Shown: positions 41,427 to 48,989 of the stretch, one piece after another
How positions within the stretch are numbered: the stretch's first letter is position 1
Layout: the number at the start of each line of letters is the position of its first letter
NCBI GenBank assembly: GCA_050330855.1
Contig: JBHJNL010000006.1
Coordinates: 1-64,000 of the forward strand
Length of the DNA stretch: 64,000 nucleotides
From: RCC1774 sp050330855
GTDB taxonomy: Bacteria > Cyanobacteriota > Cyanobacteriia > Thermosynechococcales > Thermosynechococcaceae
Direction of reading: 5' to 3'
Position numbers and translations under genes: made by a program
Notes under the pieces: model-generated
Databases searched by the model: none
Seen by the model: the letters and a program-made list of their open reading frames with translations, nothing else
What the model was told of the DNA's origin: nothing

Positions 41427-43673
41427 CTAGCGCTGGGACTGCTTCTCTTTCATTGACTTAGGCAACGGTTCCTCTGCATTCTCGGATTGATCTGCATTCT
41501 CTGAGTTATAGGAATAGTAATAAGAACTATAGGAGGGCTGCTGGGCGCGGGTCACAGCATTTGCCACAATTCCTAATAGGTTATGTCCGGGCTGACGTAA
41601 TAGCTCCTTACTCACGTCAACACTGCCAGTTTCCGCAACGCCGGGACGGACCACCAGCAACAACCCATCAGCCATCCGACTCAAGGTTAGCGTATCAACA
41701 GCGGCACTAATCGGGGGTGAATCAATGATCACGTAGTCATATCGCTGTGAGAATTCTGCGAGCAAGTTCACCATATGCTTGGAATCAATCAAAGCAGATG
41801 GATTGGGTGGCAGAACGCCGGAGGTGAGCACATCTAAATTGGTCTCCGCTTCTTGAATCGCATCGTCGATATTGGCTTCACCTACCAAGACATCACTAAG
41901 ACCCACACGATTTAAAAGCTCCCAGGTACGATGCTGAACAGGACGCCGGAGATCGGCATCAATCAACAAAACTTTATGACCAAGTTCAGCCATTGTGAGT
42001 GCCAAATTAGCCGCCACCGTTGATTTACCTTCGGCAGGAATACCGCTAGTCAGCGCGATTACTTTGAGGGGCTTGTCAGAACTTAGGTATCGCAGGTTCG
42101 ACTGCACCATTCTTATGGCCTCGCTGGGAGGACTATGGGGGATATCTCGAACAAAAAGTTCTCGCTTCACGTCGGCAGGAACACTGCCCCCTTTCTCTTT
42201 GATCTGGTACTGCTGCCCCCCTTCAATGGCAGGAATGACCCCCAGCACTGTGGTATCAGGGAAAAGAGCCTTAATATCCTCTAGCGTTTTCACAGACCGA
42301 TCACGGGCATCTAAGAGCAGGGCAACGCCAACCGCCAGAAAACTACCTAAAATCAGGCCCGACAACACGTACAGGGCTTTTCGAGGTTCAACCGGCTTGT
42401 CGGGAATCAGCGCAGGTGATAAAACTCTTGCATTACCAAGGTTTTGCTTCTCAAGAACCTGGAGTTCCTGCCATTTCTTAACTAAGTTGGCGTAAACCTC
42501 CTGTGATAACTCGACTTCTCGCAGTAATTGGCGTAACTGCTTCTCTAGACCAGGAATCACCTGAGTCCGCTTTTGAAAATCATTCTGAACCTTAACCAGG
42601 GCTGCTGCGATCTGCTCAGAGGCCAAGCGCTCAGACTCTAGTTTCACGAGTTCTCCCGTTGCGCTCTGCTGCAGTTCACTCACCTGCAGTTTGCCCGGTG
42701 CCGCCGTCAGTGATGAACGGCCAATTGCTTGCCCCACTCTTCCCTGAAGCGTCTGTCTTAGGGCAACGGCTTTCTCTTGCAAATCTTTGACATCAGGATG
42801 CTCAGGTGTCTTCTCGGTACGTTCAATCGCCAACTGAGACTCAACTTCTTGGAGTTGCTTGAGCGCCTCCTGCACACCAGGGGACTGGCTTAAATTCGTA
42901 CTGTCGATGGACTGTTGTGTCTTTAGACCAAGCTGCTGACGCAGTGAAGCGGCCTGGGTGCGTGCGCCCAATGCCCTCCCTTGAGCGTCATTGATTTTCT
43001 CAGCCAATTTAATTGTGGCATCAACCGCAACTTCAGCCTCTTTCTCAAGAGCAACGACTCCATTACGTTCTTTGAAACGGCGTAGTCGTTCTTCAAGCGA
43101 TTCAAGTTTCTGTTTTGATTTTGGAATCTCATTGTCAATATATTCTCTAGCAGAGGCGGCTTCCGAGCGGTTTACACGCAAGTTGTCGGCAAGATACACC
43201 TCCATCAGAGTATTGAGAACTAAGGCGGCCTGTTCTGAATCATCCGACTTATAGGACAGTTGAATCACGTCTCCGGCCCTAGCTTTTGAGACATTCAGTT
43301 TCTCTTCAAAATCTTCAAGCTTTAGAGGTTTACCCTCTGAATCGGTTAGCTTGAGACGACTGATCACAGACTGCAGAATGGGAGTAGACAGAATGGTCTC
43401 TACTTCGGTATCGAGGGGGCTACTTTGCCCCGAAAGTGGATTAATGCCGCCAATCTCTAACTCGGTCAGGCCAGTGTTGGAGCTTTTGATCAGTAGCTTA
43501 CTTTGGGCCTGATAGATCGGTGTTTTAAGAAAGGCCGCCAACGTCGCGACGGAGACAACTAGCAAAAATACAACAGAGGCCGGTAGCCAGCGCCTTTTGA
43601 GGATTAACCAGTACTTGCCTAGATCAATCGTTTCTTCTTCAAGGTGATAGCTAGATTTATAGTCGGAGGCCAT
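41427..43673 (-). CDS. Polysaccharide co-polymerase with tyrosine autokinase (Wzc-like)
   Basis: A 748-residue inner-membrane protein controlling chain length and export of surface polysaccharide. The N-terminal Wzz domain starts near residue 15 and its first membrane helix lies at about 30-50; a long periplasmic coiled coil (about 180-400) follows, then a second helix near 435-455. The BY-kinase domain has Walker A A-E-G-K-S-T near 545, Walker A' V-L-L-I-D-A-D-L-R-R-P, and Walker B Y-V-I-I-D-S-P-P. The C-terminus carries the tyrosine cluster S-Y-S-S-Y-Y-Y-S-Y, the autophosphorylation site. No other polysaccharide genes lie beside it. Confidence 0.92.
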   Translation of the reverse strand: MASDYKSSYHLEEETIDLGKYWLILKRRWLPASVVFLLVVSVATLAAFLKTPIYQAQSKLLIKSSNTGLTELEIGGINPLSGQSSPLDTEVETILSTPILQSVISRLKLTDSEGKPLKLEDFEEKLNVSKARAGDVIQLSYKSDDSEQAALVLNTLMEVYLADNLRVNRSEAASAREYIDNEIPKSKQKLESLEERLRRFKERNGVVALEKEAEVAVDATIKLAEKINDAQGRALGARTQAASLRQQLGLKTQQSIDSTNLSQSPGVQEALKQLQEVESQLAIERTEKTPEHPDVKDLQEKAVALRQTLQGRVGQAIGRSSLTAAPGKLQVSELQQSATGELVKLESERLASEQIAAALVKVQNDFQKRTQVIPGLEKQLRQLLREVELSQEVYANLVKKWQELQVLEKQNLGNARVLSPALIPDKPVEPRKALYVLSGLILGSFLAVGVALLLDARDRSVKTLEDIKALFPDTTVLGVIPAIEGGQQYQIKEKGGSVPADVKRELFVRDIPHSPPSEAIRMVQSNLRYLSSDKPLKVIALTSGIPAEGKSTVAANLALTMAELGHKVLLIDADLRRPVQHRTWELLNRVGLSDVLVGEANIDDAIQEAETNLDVLTSGVLPPNPSALIDSKHMVNLLAEFSQRYDYVIIDSPPISAAVDTLTLSRMADGLLLVVRPGVAETGSVDVSKELLRQPGHNLLGIVANAVTRAQQPSYSSYYYSYNSENADQSENAEEPLPKSMKEKQSQR

Positions 43674-44097
43674 AGGGCTTAAGCATTGTAATGTTTGATG
43701 TGCTCTTCCTGTTCGAGGGCTGCAGCGCTATGCCTAGGAATTATGAGAGTAGGGATTACCGAAGAAATCAGACATCGAAGCAGTCAGCGTCTTAGCCATC
43801 ATACAGTTTGTTCTTAGTAAACTGCTCCTGACATTATATTTTCATATAGCAAATTGAAAAATACCTAAGATCGATGACTGTGGCTAGGGTTGGCTCAACG
43901 TGCTGGCAACAGACAGGGTCTTTTTTCCTGCGGTGTGACTGCTCTAATGATTCGATATTCGGAAACTACACCTATAGGAAGACAGTCGGAGTTTGTAGGT
44001 TCATCCTACCCCATCGGGTCGAGTCAGATTAAAGCTTAAATTTGCCATACTATGGATATAGAACCGTTCAATACCGTTGTTGCATAGAGAATTAACC
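43674..44097. other. Intergenic region between the autokinase and 2TM genes
   Basis: A 424-base divergent region with no convincing gene and no HIP1 site. A small hairpin GTAGG/CCTAC lies near 44000. It should hold promoters for both flanking genes, but no strong consensus pair was found. Confidence 0.35.
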
Positions 44098-44574
44098 ATG
44101 TCTCGTTCTTATCGCCAAGAAGATATTCAAGAAATTTTGAATTTGGCGATCGCACAGCAGGTCTACAACGGTGAGTTCTCCCGTGATCAGCTTCTAGAGA
44201 TTGCGGCCGAAATGGAAATTTCGGCCGAGAGCTTACAGCAAGCTGAAACGCTATGGCGACAACAGCAGAATCACGCTTTGCAGCGCCAATCCTTTGACGA
44301 GTATCGAAAAAGTCGACTCAAACGGCGGGTCGGGCGATATGCGATTGTCAATACAGGACTTCTCTTACTCAATAGCCTAACGGGTCTATCGGTGCTGTGG
44401 TCTGCCTATATCGCATTAATCTGGGGCTTGAAATTGAGCCTCAATGCCTGGAACGTTTATCATACCCAGGGTGAAGCCTATGAAAATGCATTTCGCCGTT
44501 GGAACCGTCAGCACTTAGTCCGCACATGGGTCCAGGCGTTGACCCATCGATTATTCCAGAGCTTTAACGCTTAA
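44098..44574 (+). CDS. 2TM-domain protein
   Basis: A 158-residue protein. The first 75 residues are soluble and helical (Y-R-Q-E-D-I-Q-E-I-L-N-L-A and L-L-E-I-A-A-E-M), resembling the SHOCT-like or antitoxin-type helices found before 2TM domains. Two adjacent hydrophobic helices follow at about 82-100 and 103-120, then W-N-V-Y-H-T-Q-G-E-A-Y-E-N-A-F-R-R-W. This matches the 2TM domain plan (two helices in a hairpin). Function unknown. ATG 44098 fits AGAGAA upstream; an in-frame TTG seven codons earlier is rejected. Confidence 0.7.
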   Translation: MSRSYRQEDIQEILNLAIAQQVYNGEFSRDQLLEIAAEMEISAESLQQAETLWRQQQNHALQRQSFDEYRKSRLKRRVGRYAIVNTGLLLLNSLTGLSVLWSAYIALIWGLKLSLNAWNVYHTQGEAYENAFRRWNRQHLVRTWVQALTHRLFQSFNA

Positions 44575-44615
44575 ACGGCATGTTTACAGAGTTCATATTC
44601 GCACCTCTATCACGC

Positions 44616-45992
44616 CTAGGGTAAAAGTACTGAGCGCAGAACATGATTTGGATCAAGCCGTCGTTTGAGATCATGAAAGGCCAGAGACTGATCACCGTAA
44701 TGCTGTTGCCAGTCTACCGGCGTCATCATACCCAGCCACCCCGAAAGATAACGTTTACCTCCTGCTTCAATCACCCAATCATGAACTGTCTTGAGATGCT
44801 TTAAGGCTGACTGGAGGTGATTCGGGGGAATGCCGGTCGGCAAAATGGCAAAGACCACAGCAGGTAATTGGGACGGCTTCATAAAGAACGGTGGGCTAGT
44901 CTGCTCTGCTAAGAAGATAACGCGGTGTCCGTCACCAAAGTATGGGGGCAACAGGTGCAAAATTTTAGGAATTAAGTCACGCGCAGCAGAGAGCGGCAGC
45001 AAACATTCAAACCATGGATGGGGCTGCTGCCAAGCTCTACTGGCTTTCATAGCCTGGAATCTAGCATCGTATCGAGCCGCAAAATCAATAACCGCATCAT
45101 CCTCTACATGCAAACATTGCTGATATTTCAACCCCTCTAGAATCGAGTCTTTTGTAGAGGGTTCTGAATTGAACTCAACTCCAACATGAAGACCGTATAG
45201 CCAGTGTCTCAATGGTCGTCGTCCCGCTGACGTTTTGAAGAGTCCCTGCACCGTCGCCGCACAAAAACCTTCTAAATAGTCAACTTGTTGCTCAGAAGAA
45301 AGTCGCTGCTGATCGTCAAGCCACTGATTGAAGCTGTCGTAGAGCAAGTAAAAGAGGCGAACCTGAGATTTAATCGGGCGCAGGGCTAAGGTCGCGCTAG
45401 TGATAACAGCGCATTGTCCCAGTCCGCCCAGAGCCGCAGCGAAACTATCGCTGTGGTGCTGGGGATTACAGGAAAGAACATCGCCCCTCCCTGTGACTAA
45501 TTCAAGGGCATCAACATGATCAATGGTGGCCCCATAGCGATGGCTATTGGCACTAAATCCACCGGCAGAGAGGGTTCCCCCTACAGTCAGATCTAGATTA
45601 AGGGGCATGACGGTAGGCAGTTGGCCTTGGGAGCCTAGAGCCTCAACAAGCTGTCGCCACGTTGTTGATGCTCCACACCGTACCTGCCCAGGCAGCCGCT
45701 CAATTTCATTGAAACACGAGACATCAAGGCTGATTCCATCTGCACTGATAGATTGACCACTCTGACTGTTGCCTCCACCTCTAGGTGTAATAGAAATGCT
45801 CTCCTGATTAGCACACTGAATGAGGCGAATCAGATCTGAGACAGTTTCAGGCCGAGCAATAAGCTGCGGTTTGCCCTGAACAATATTGCCAAAATCTGTG
45901 CTGGTATGGATGATGTTATTGCCCTGATCGACCGGCTCCCACTCGTGGAAAAGCTGTTGTAAATTGCTTAATGTTTTTGATGTCTGGAGCAT
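44616..45992 (-). CDS. FAD-binding oxidoreductase (PCMH/VAO-type, cytokinin-dehydrogenase-like)
   Basis: A 458-residue flavoprotein of the vanillyl-alcohol-oxidase fold. The FAD domain has P-R-G-G-G-N-S-Q-S-G-Q at 70-80 and the later G-G-T-L-S-A-G-G-F-S followed by R-Y-G, as in plant and bacterial cytokinin dehydrogenases. In those enzymes the first motif is G-x-G-H-S with a covalently flavinylated His; here it is Asn75, so FAD is probably non-covalent. Substrate unknown. ATG 45992 is preferred over an upstream in-frame start that adds 30 residues. It follows the heme-oxygenase-like gene by about 140 bases on the same strand. Confidence 0.75.
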   Translation of the reverse strand: MLQTSKTLSNLQQLFHEWEPVDQGNNIIHTSTDFGNIVQGKPQLIARPETVSDLIRLIQCANQESISITPRGGGNSQSGQSISADGISLDVSCFNEIERLPGQVRCGASTTWRQLVEALGSQGQLPTVMPLNLDLTVGGTLSAGGFSANSHRYGATIDHVDALELVTGRGDVLSCNPQHHSDSFAAALGGLGQCAVITSATLALRPIKSQVRLFYLLYDSFNQWLDDQQRLSSEQQVDYLEGFCAATVQGLFKTSAGRRPLRHWLYGLHVGVEFNSEPSTKDSILEGLKYQQCLHVEDDAVIDFAARYDARFQAMKASRAWQQPHPWFECLLPLSAARDLIPKILHLLPPYFGDGHRVIFLAEQTSPPFFMKPSQLPAVVFAILPTGIPPNHLQSALKHLKTVHDWVIEAGGKRYLSGWLGMMTPVDWQQHYGDQSLAFHDLKRRLDPNHVLRSVLLP

Positions 45993-46134
45993 TCGTTCAA
46001 ACTCTCTAGTGATTGCACAAAGACTCACCCTTACCTCCCTTCCCTTATCGGAAAGAGAGGCCATGTAGAAGCTACAGAGCATTCAGATCGCGGAGGGGAG
46101 GTATGGGATCAATAAATATGCTTGCGATCGCACG

Positions 46135-47055
46135 CTAATTCAGAACTGCGAGTGGCTCTACCGAGTTTGAGTTTGACCTCACAACATGCGACACCATGAA
46201 GTCAACGGTTTGTGGATCAACCCATCCATGCTGAGCTAAAATCTCGCCCAGACGTGCCGGTCGTGTTTGCTGTTCTAAAAGCGCTATATCTAGTTGCTCA
46301 AGCGTAATTAAGCCTGCTTCGAGCAAGCAAGTGCCGATCCGTCGTTGAGGCTGAGGTAGTGCTGCGACAGGATGAGTCTTCGCATAGGTTAGTAAGTCTG
46401 CCATAAAGTCCGTAAAGGCAGCGAAAACCTGATCGACAAGCTGATATTTCTCAGCCCGCTCAGCCTCAGATAGCTCAATGCTCTCAATATATTTTTGCAC
46501 TGCAGGCGAGCAATAGGTATGACCGGTATCAACGATTAGGTGGCCGCTGCCAAAGTACCGATATTTCTCTTGATTGGCAACCTCCAGCGTATGCACAACA
46601 GCAGAAGAAACCGCTAAGAAGGCGTTCCCTGTCGCTTCTGCCGCTTCAATTACAACTAGCTTCTGCAAAGGAGAGCTTTGATAGGTAAGTCGATAGAGTT
46701 CATGGGCAACTCGTCGAGCAGATATTGTCTCCTCCTTCCATAGCGCTGCTAAGGCTTCTCTGAAATTCAGTGGTCGATTCAATCCTAACTTCTCTATATC
46801 TTCCAAGAACCAGAGCCAGTGGTGATCATCTTCATAGGTATGCTTATTGATGATAGTTTGAAGCTGATCGCTACTACTCTCATCGCGAAAGACTGTCTTA
46901 TTTAACTCGCCAAAGCTCATGATAAAGGGAGCAGCACAAGGGATAAAACCGAGTCGTTGTAGGGGATCAATACTGTCATCCCGAAGATAGGTCAAAAATG
47001 GGAGCTGTGAAAAGTTCTGCTTTTTTAATTCAATGTAGTCAAGAACAGCTTTCAT
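46135..47055 (-). CDS. Heme-oxygenase-like (iron-dependent) protein with GspE-N-like tail
   Basis: A 306-residue protein in two parts. Residues 1-235 are helical with acidic and histidine positions spaced like heme-oxygenase-like diiron enzymes: E75 and H78/H79 in T-Y-E-D-D-H-H-W, E137/E140 in V-I-E-A-A-E-A, and H172, D176, H179 in S-G-H-L-I-V-D-T-G-H. Residues 238-295 (I-G-T-C-L-L-E-A-G-L-I and R-L-G-E-I-L-A-Q-H-G-W-V) resemble the N-terminal domain of type II secretion ATPases, a small module reused in cyanobacteria. The chemistry is unknown. The adjacent FAD oxidase may act on the same substrate. Confidence 0.55.
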   Translation of the reverse strand: MKAVLDYIELKKQNFSQLPFLTYLRDDSIDPLQRLGFIPCAAPFIMSFGELNKTVFRDESSSDQLQTIINKHTYEDDHHWLWFLEDIEKLGLNRPLNFREALAALWKEETISARRVAHELYRLTYQSSPLQKLVVIEAAEATGNAFLAVSSAVVHTLEVANQEKYRYFGSGHLIVDTGHTYCSPAVQKYIESIELSEAERAEKYQLVDQVFAAFTDFMADLLTYAKTHPVAALPQPQRRIGTCLLEAGLITLEQLDIALLEQQTRPARLGEILAQHGWVDPQTVDFMVSHVVRSNSNSVEPLAVLN

Positions 47056-47110
47056 CTACGAGATATCTCCATTTAATACTTTTTACACACTTAGACAAAG
47101 AAGCCACGAT

Positions 47111-47147
47111 AGATCTATGAGGCCCAATAACCTTGCCTCATAGATCT
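47111..47147. other. 13-bp perfect hairpin before the heme-oxygenase-like gene
   Basis: Arms 47111-47123 and 47135-47147 with an 11-base loop, 56 bases upstream of the gene's start on its template side. It could be a leader structure or the end of another transcript. Confidence 0.45.
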
Positions 47148-47903
47148 GACTCGGTGGAGCCGATAGCAAAACAAACATCACAAGCAATCACAGAAATAAG
47201 GCTCAACCAAAAGACAACATCATGGGCGCCTTACAACCATGACTATTCCGGTAAAAGCCAAGCGAAATTCGAGGACACCTATTGACTATCAACGGCGGTT
47301 AAACACAACAAATTAGAACCTGACAGCGATTCAGACGTTTTTGAAGTGTTTATTCCCAAAGAGAAGGGATTACAAGCTAAATCCTTGATTGACAATGATC
47401 CCCAATATCATCCTCAATCAAGCTTTAAGATTATAGCCAACCAAATAAGTTAAAAAGAGATTAACCTAGATCTCTTTCAGAAGAGGGATACGAGTGAGCT
47501 TCAAGTAGAATTTCCTGCAAAAGATTGCTCTGATCATCAAGAGAAGATCAGACCAGCAAGACAAGCCTATGAACAATGCCATCAACTTTGGTCGAATTCG
47601 ATCAAAGCCAGGAAATCTTGTTTAATGATCCTCTCAATATTTATCCTGCTATATGGTACACCATTTTAATTAAACATGTATTTTACTCCCTTTATAGAAG
47701 TAAAATTGGCTCTCTTATTATTCTCGGACTGTCGAATAATAAGAGGGTCTTATAAGGTGATTGAGATTGATGACTTTTGTCTAGATAGAGTAACGTTCCC
47801 TATCTATTCACTCTTGCAAGGGTTGACTTTGATTCGATGTAAAAGCTTCTGAGGTATAGAGTGTAAGGCATTGATGTCATCTCTTGCAGTCGAGATGAGT
47901 TAA

Positions 47904-47934
47904 ATAAAGCCTAGGACTGTCTTCTAGGCTTTAT
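47904..47934. terminator. Terminator-like hairpin
   Basis: An 11-bp stem (ATAAAGCCTAG and its complement) with a 9-base loop; A/T-rich on both outer sides, so either strand could use it. It lies about 200 bases past the methyltransferase stop codon. Confidence 0.4.
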
Positions 47935-48136
47935 GGCACAAGGTCGCTTGTTGTTATTGCTTTGGCTATCAAAAAATAGAGAGCTGAGGTTGCTTTCCTC
48001 TACCCGTGCATTTCTTGGCCTTGATCAGTGAATGCGCTGCTTATATTAGGTTTTGTCGGTCAGGGGATGTATTGCATGACTCTTTTATACCCCTGGCCTA
48101 TGATGAACTTTACGTTTGTAGTAAGCTCCGAGGCCT

Positions 48137-48916
48137 CTAGTGAGGTGCTTTCTGAAAGATGAGGACATGTTGCTGAGGTAAAACTGCTTGATTCTTTTGC
48201 CACGTCAATCCCACAGCCTGCATCTCTTTGCGGACCTGTCTGACAGACATTTTGTGGTGGCGTTTGATAAAAACAAGCGGGTTCTCAGCCTTATATTCGA
48301 CTAATACCACTTTTCCTCCCGGTTTCAGAGCTTTAACAATCCCATCCATCATTTCGCGAGGGTAGGCAAATTCATGGTAGGCATCCACCATTAGGGCTAA
48401 GTCAATACTGTCCGCTTCTAGGCTAGGGTCTTGCTGAGTGCCTAAAATCGTTGTGACATTCGTAATGTGTCGTCGTTCCTGGGCGCGTTCGATCATATTC
48501 AGCATTTCTGGCTGAACATCTACGGCGATTACTTCACCCTCAGGCAAAAATGGAACCAGTCGAAAGCTGATATATCCAGTTCCAGCACCGATATCAGCCA
48601 CGATATCGGTTGGCCGCAGATTCAAGGCTGGGATAAATCGCTGGGGGCGCTCTGAGGTCGCTCTACTGGGACGCTCTAGCCAACCGGCACCCAGATGTCC
48701 CATAACCTGAGAAATCTCGCGTCCCATATACACCTTACCTATTCCATCTGAGCTGGCAGATCGAGACTGATACAGGTCTGCTCTTGGATGGTCAACATGC
48801 TGTAGAAATGGTTCGGGGAACTCAGAGGCCTGGGCAGGCAAAGACAGGCCGAAGCAGCACCAGCATAAAATAATCAGCCGGTATAGAAACGACCACAGGT
48901 CATGGATATGAGTCAC
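48137..48916 (-). CDS. Class I SAM-dependent methyltransferase with signal peptide
   Basis: A 259-residue methyltransferase. Residues 1-31 form a typical export signal: a short polar start, a hydrophobic core (L-I-I-L-C-W-C-C-F-G-L), and cleavage after A-Q-A. The mature part has V-Y-M-G-R-E-I-S-Q-V-M-G-H and W-L-E-R-P, then the SAM motif D-I-G-A-G-T-G-Y and L-K-P-G-G-K. The substrate is unknown. SAM is cytosolic, so an exported SAM enzyme is unusual; the N-terminus could instead be a membrane anchor. It lies 73 bases downstream of the gyrB stop on the same strand. Confidence 0.8.
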   Translation of the reverse strand: MTHIHDLWSFLYRLIILCWCCFGLSLPAQASEFPEPFLQHVDHPRADLYQSRSASSDGIGKVYMGREISQVMGHLGAGWLERPSRATSERPQRFIPALNLRPTDIVADIGAGTGYISFRLVPFLPEGEVIAVDVQPEMLNMIERAQERRHITNVTTILGTQQDPSLEADSIDLALMVDAYHEFAYPREMMDGIVKALKPGGKVVLVEYKAENPLVFIKRHHKMSVRQVRKEMQAVGLTWQKNQAVLPQQHVLIFQKAPH

Positions 48917-48989
48917 AACAATCTCAGCCCTCGATGTTTGACTGGGTTTCTAGCCTAGAGTACTGGGATGCTGGCCCTCTTGATAATGT

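Larger units (their letters stand above)
47056..48136. other. AT-rich 1.1-kb region with hairpins, no convincing gene
   Basis: No supported gene and no HIP1 site. Perfect hairpins: 13-bp AGATCTATGAGGC (47111-47123 with 47135-47147), 8-bp AAAGAGAT (47454-47461 with 47470-47477), 12-bp CTCTTATTATTC (47712-47723 with 47734-47745), 6-bp CATCTC (47878-47883 with 47892-47897), and 11-bp ATAAAGCCTAG (47904-47914 with 47924-47934). A 55-codon open frame at 47286-47453 lacks a standard start. The stretch looks like decayed accessory DNA or untranslated RNA. Confidence 0.4.

Noticed and set aside
41995..42495. 166-codon plus frame antisense to the tyrosine autokinase
   Set aside because: Serine/arginine-rich shadow translation of a conserved kinase domain.
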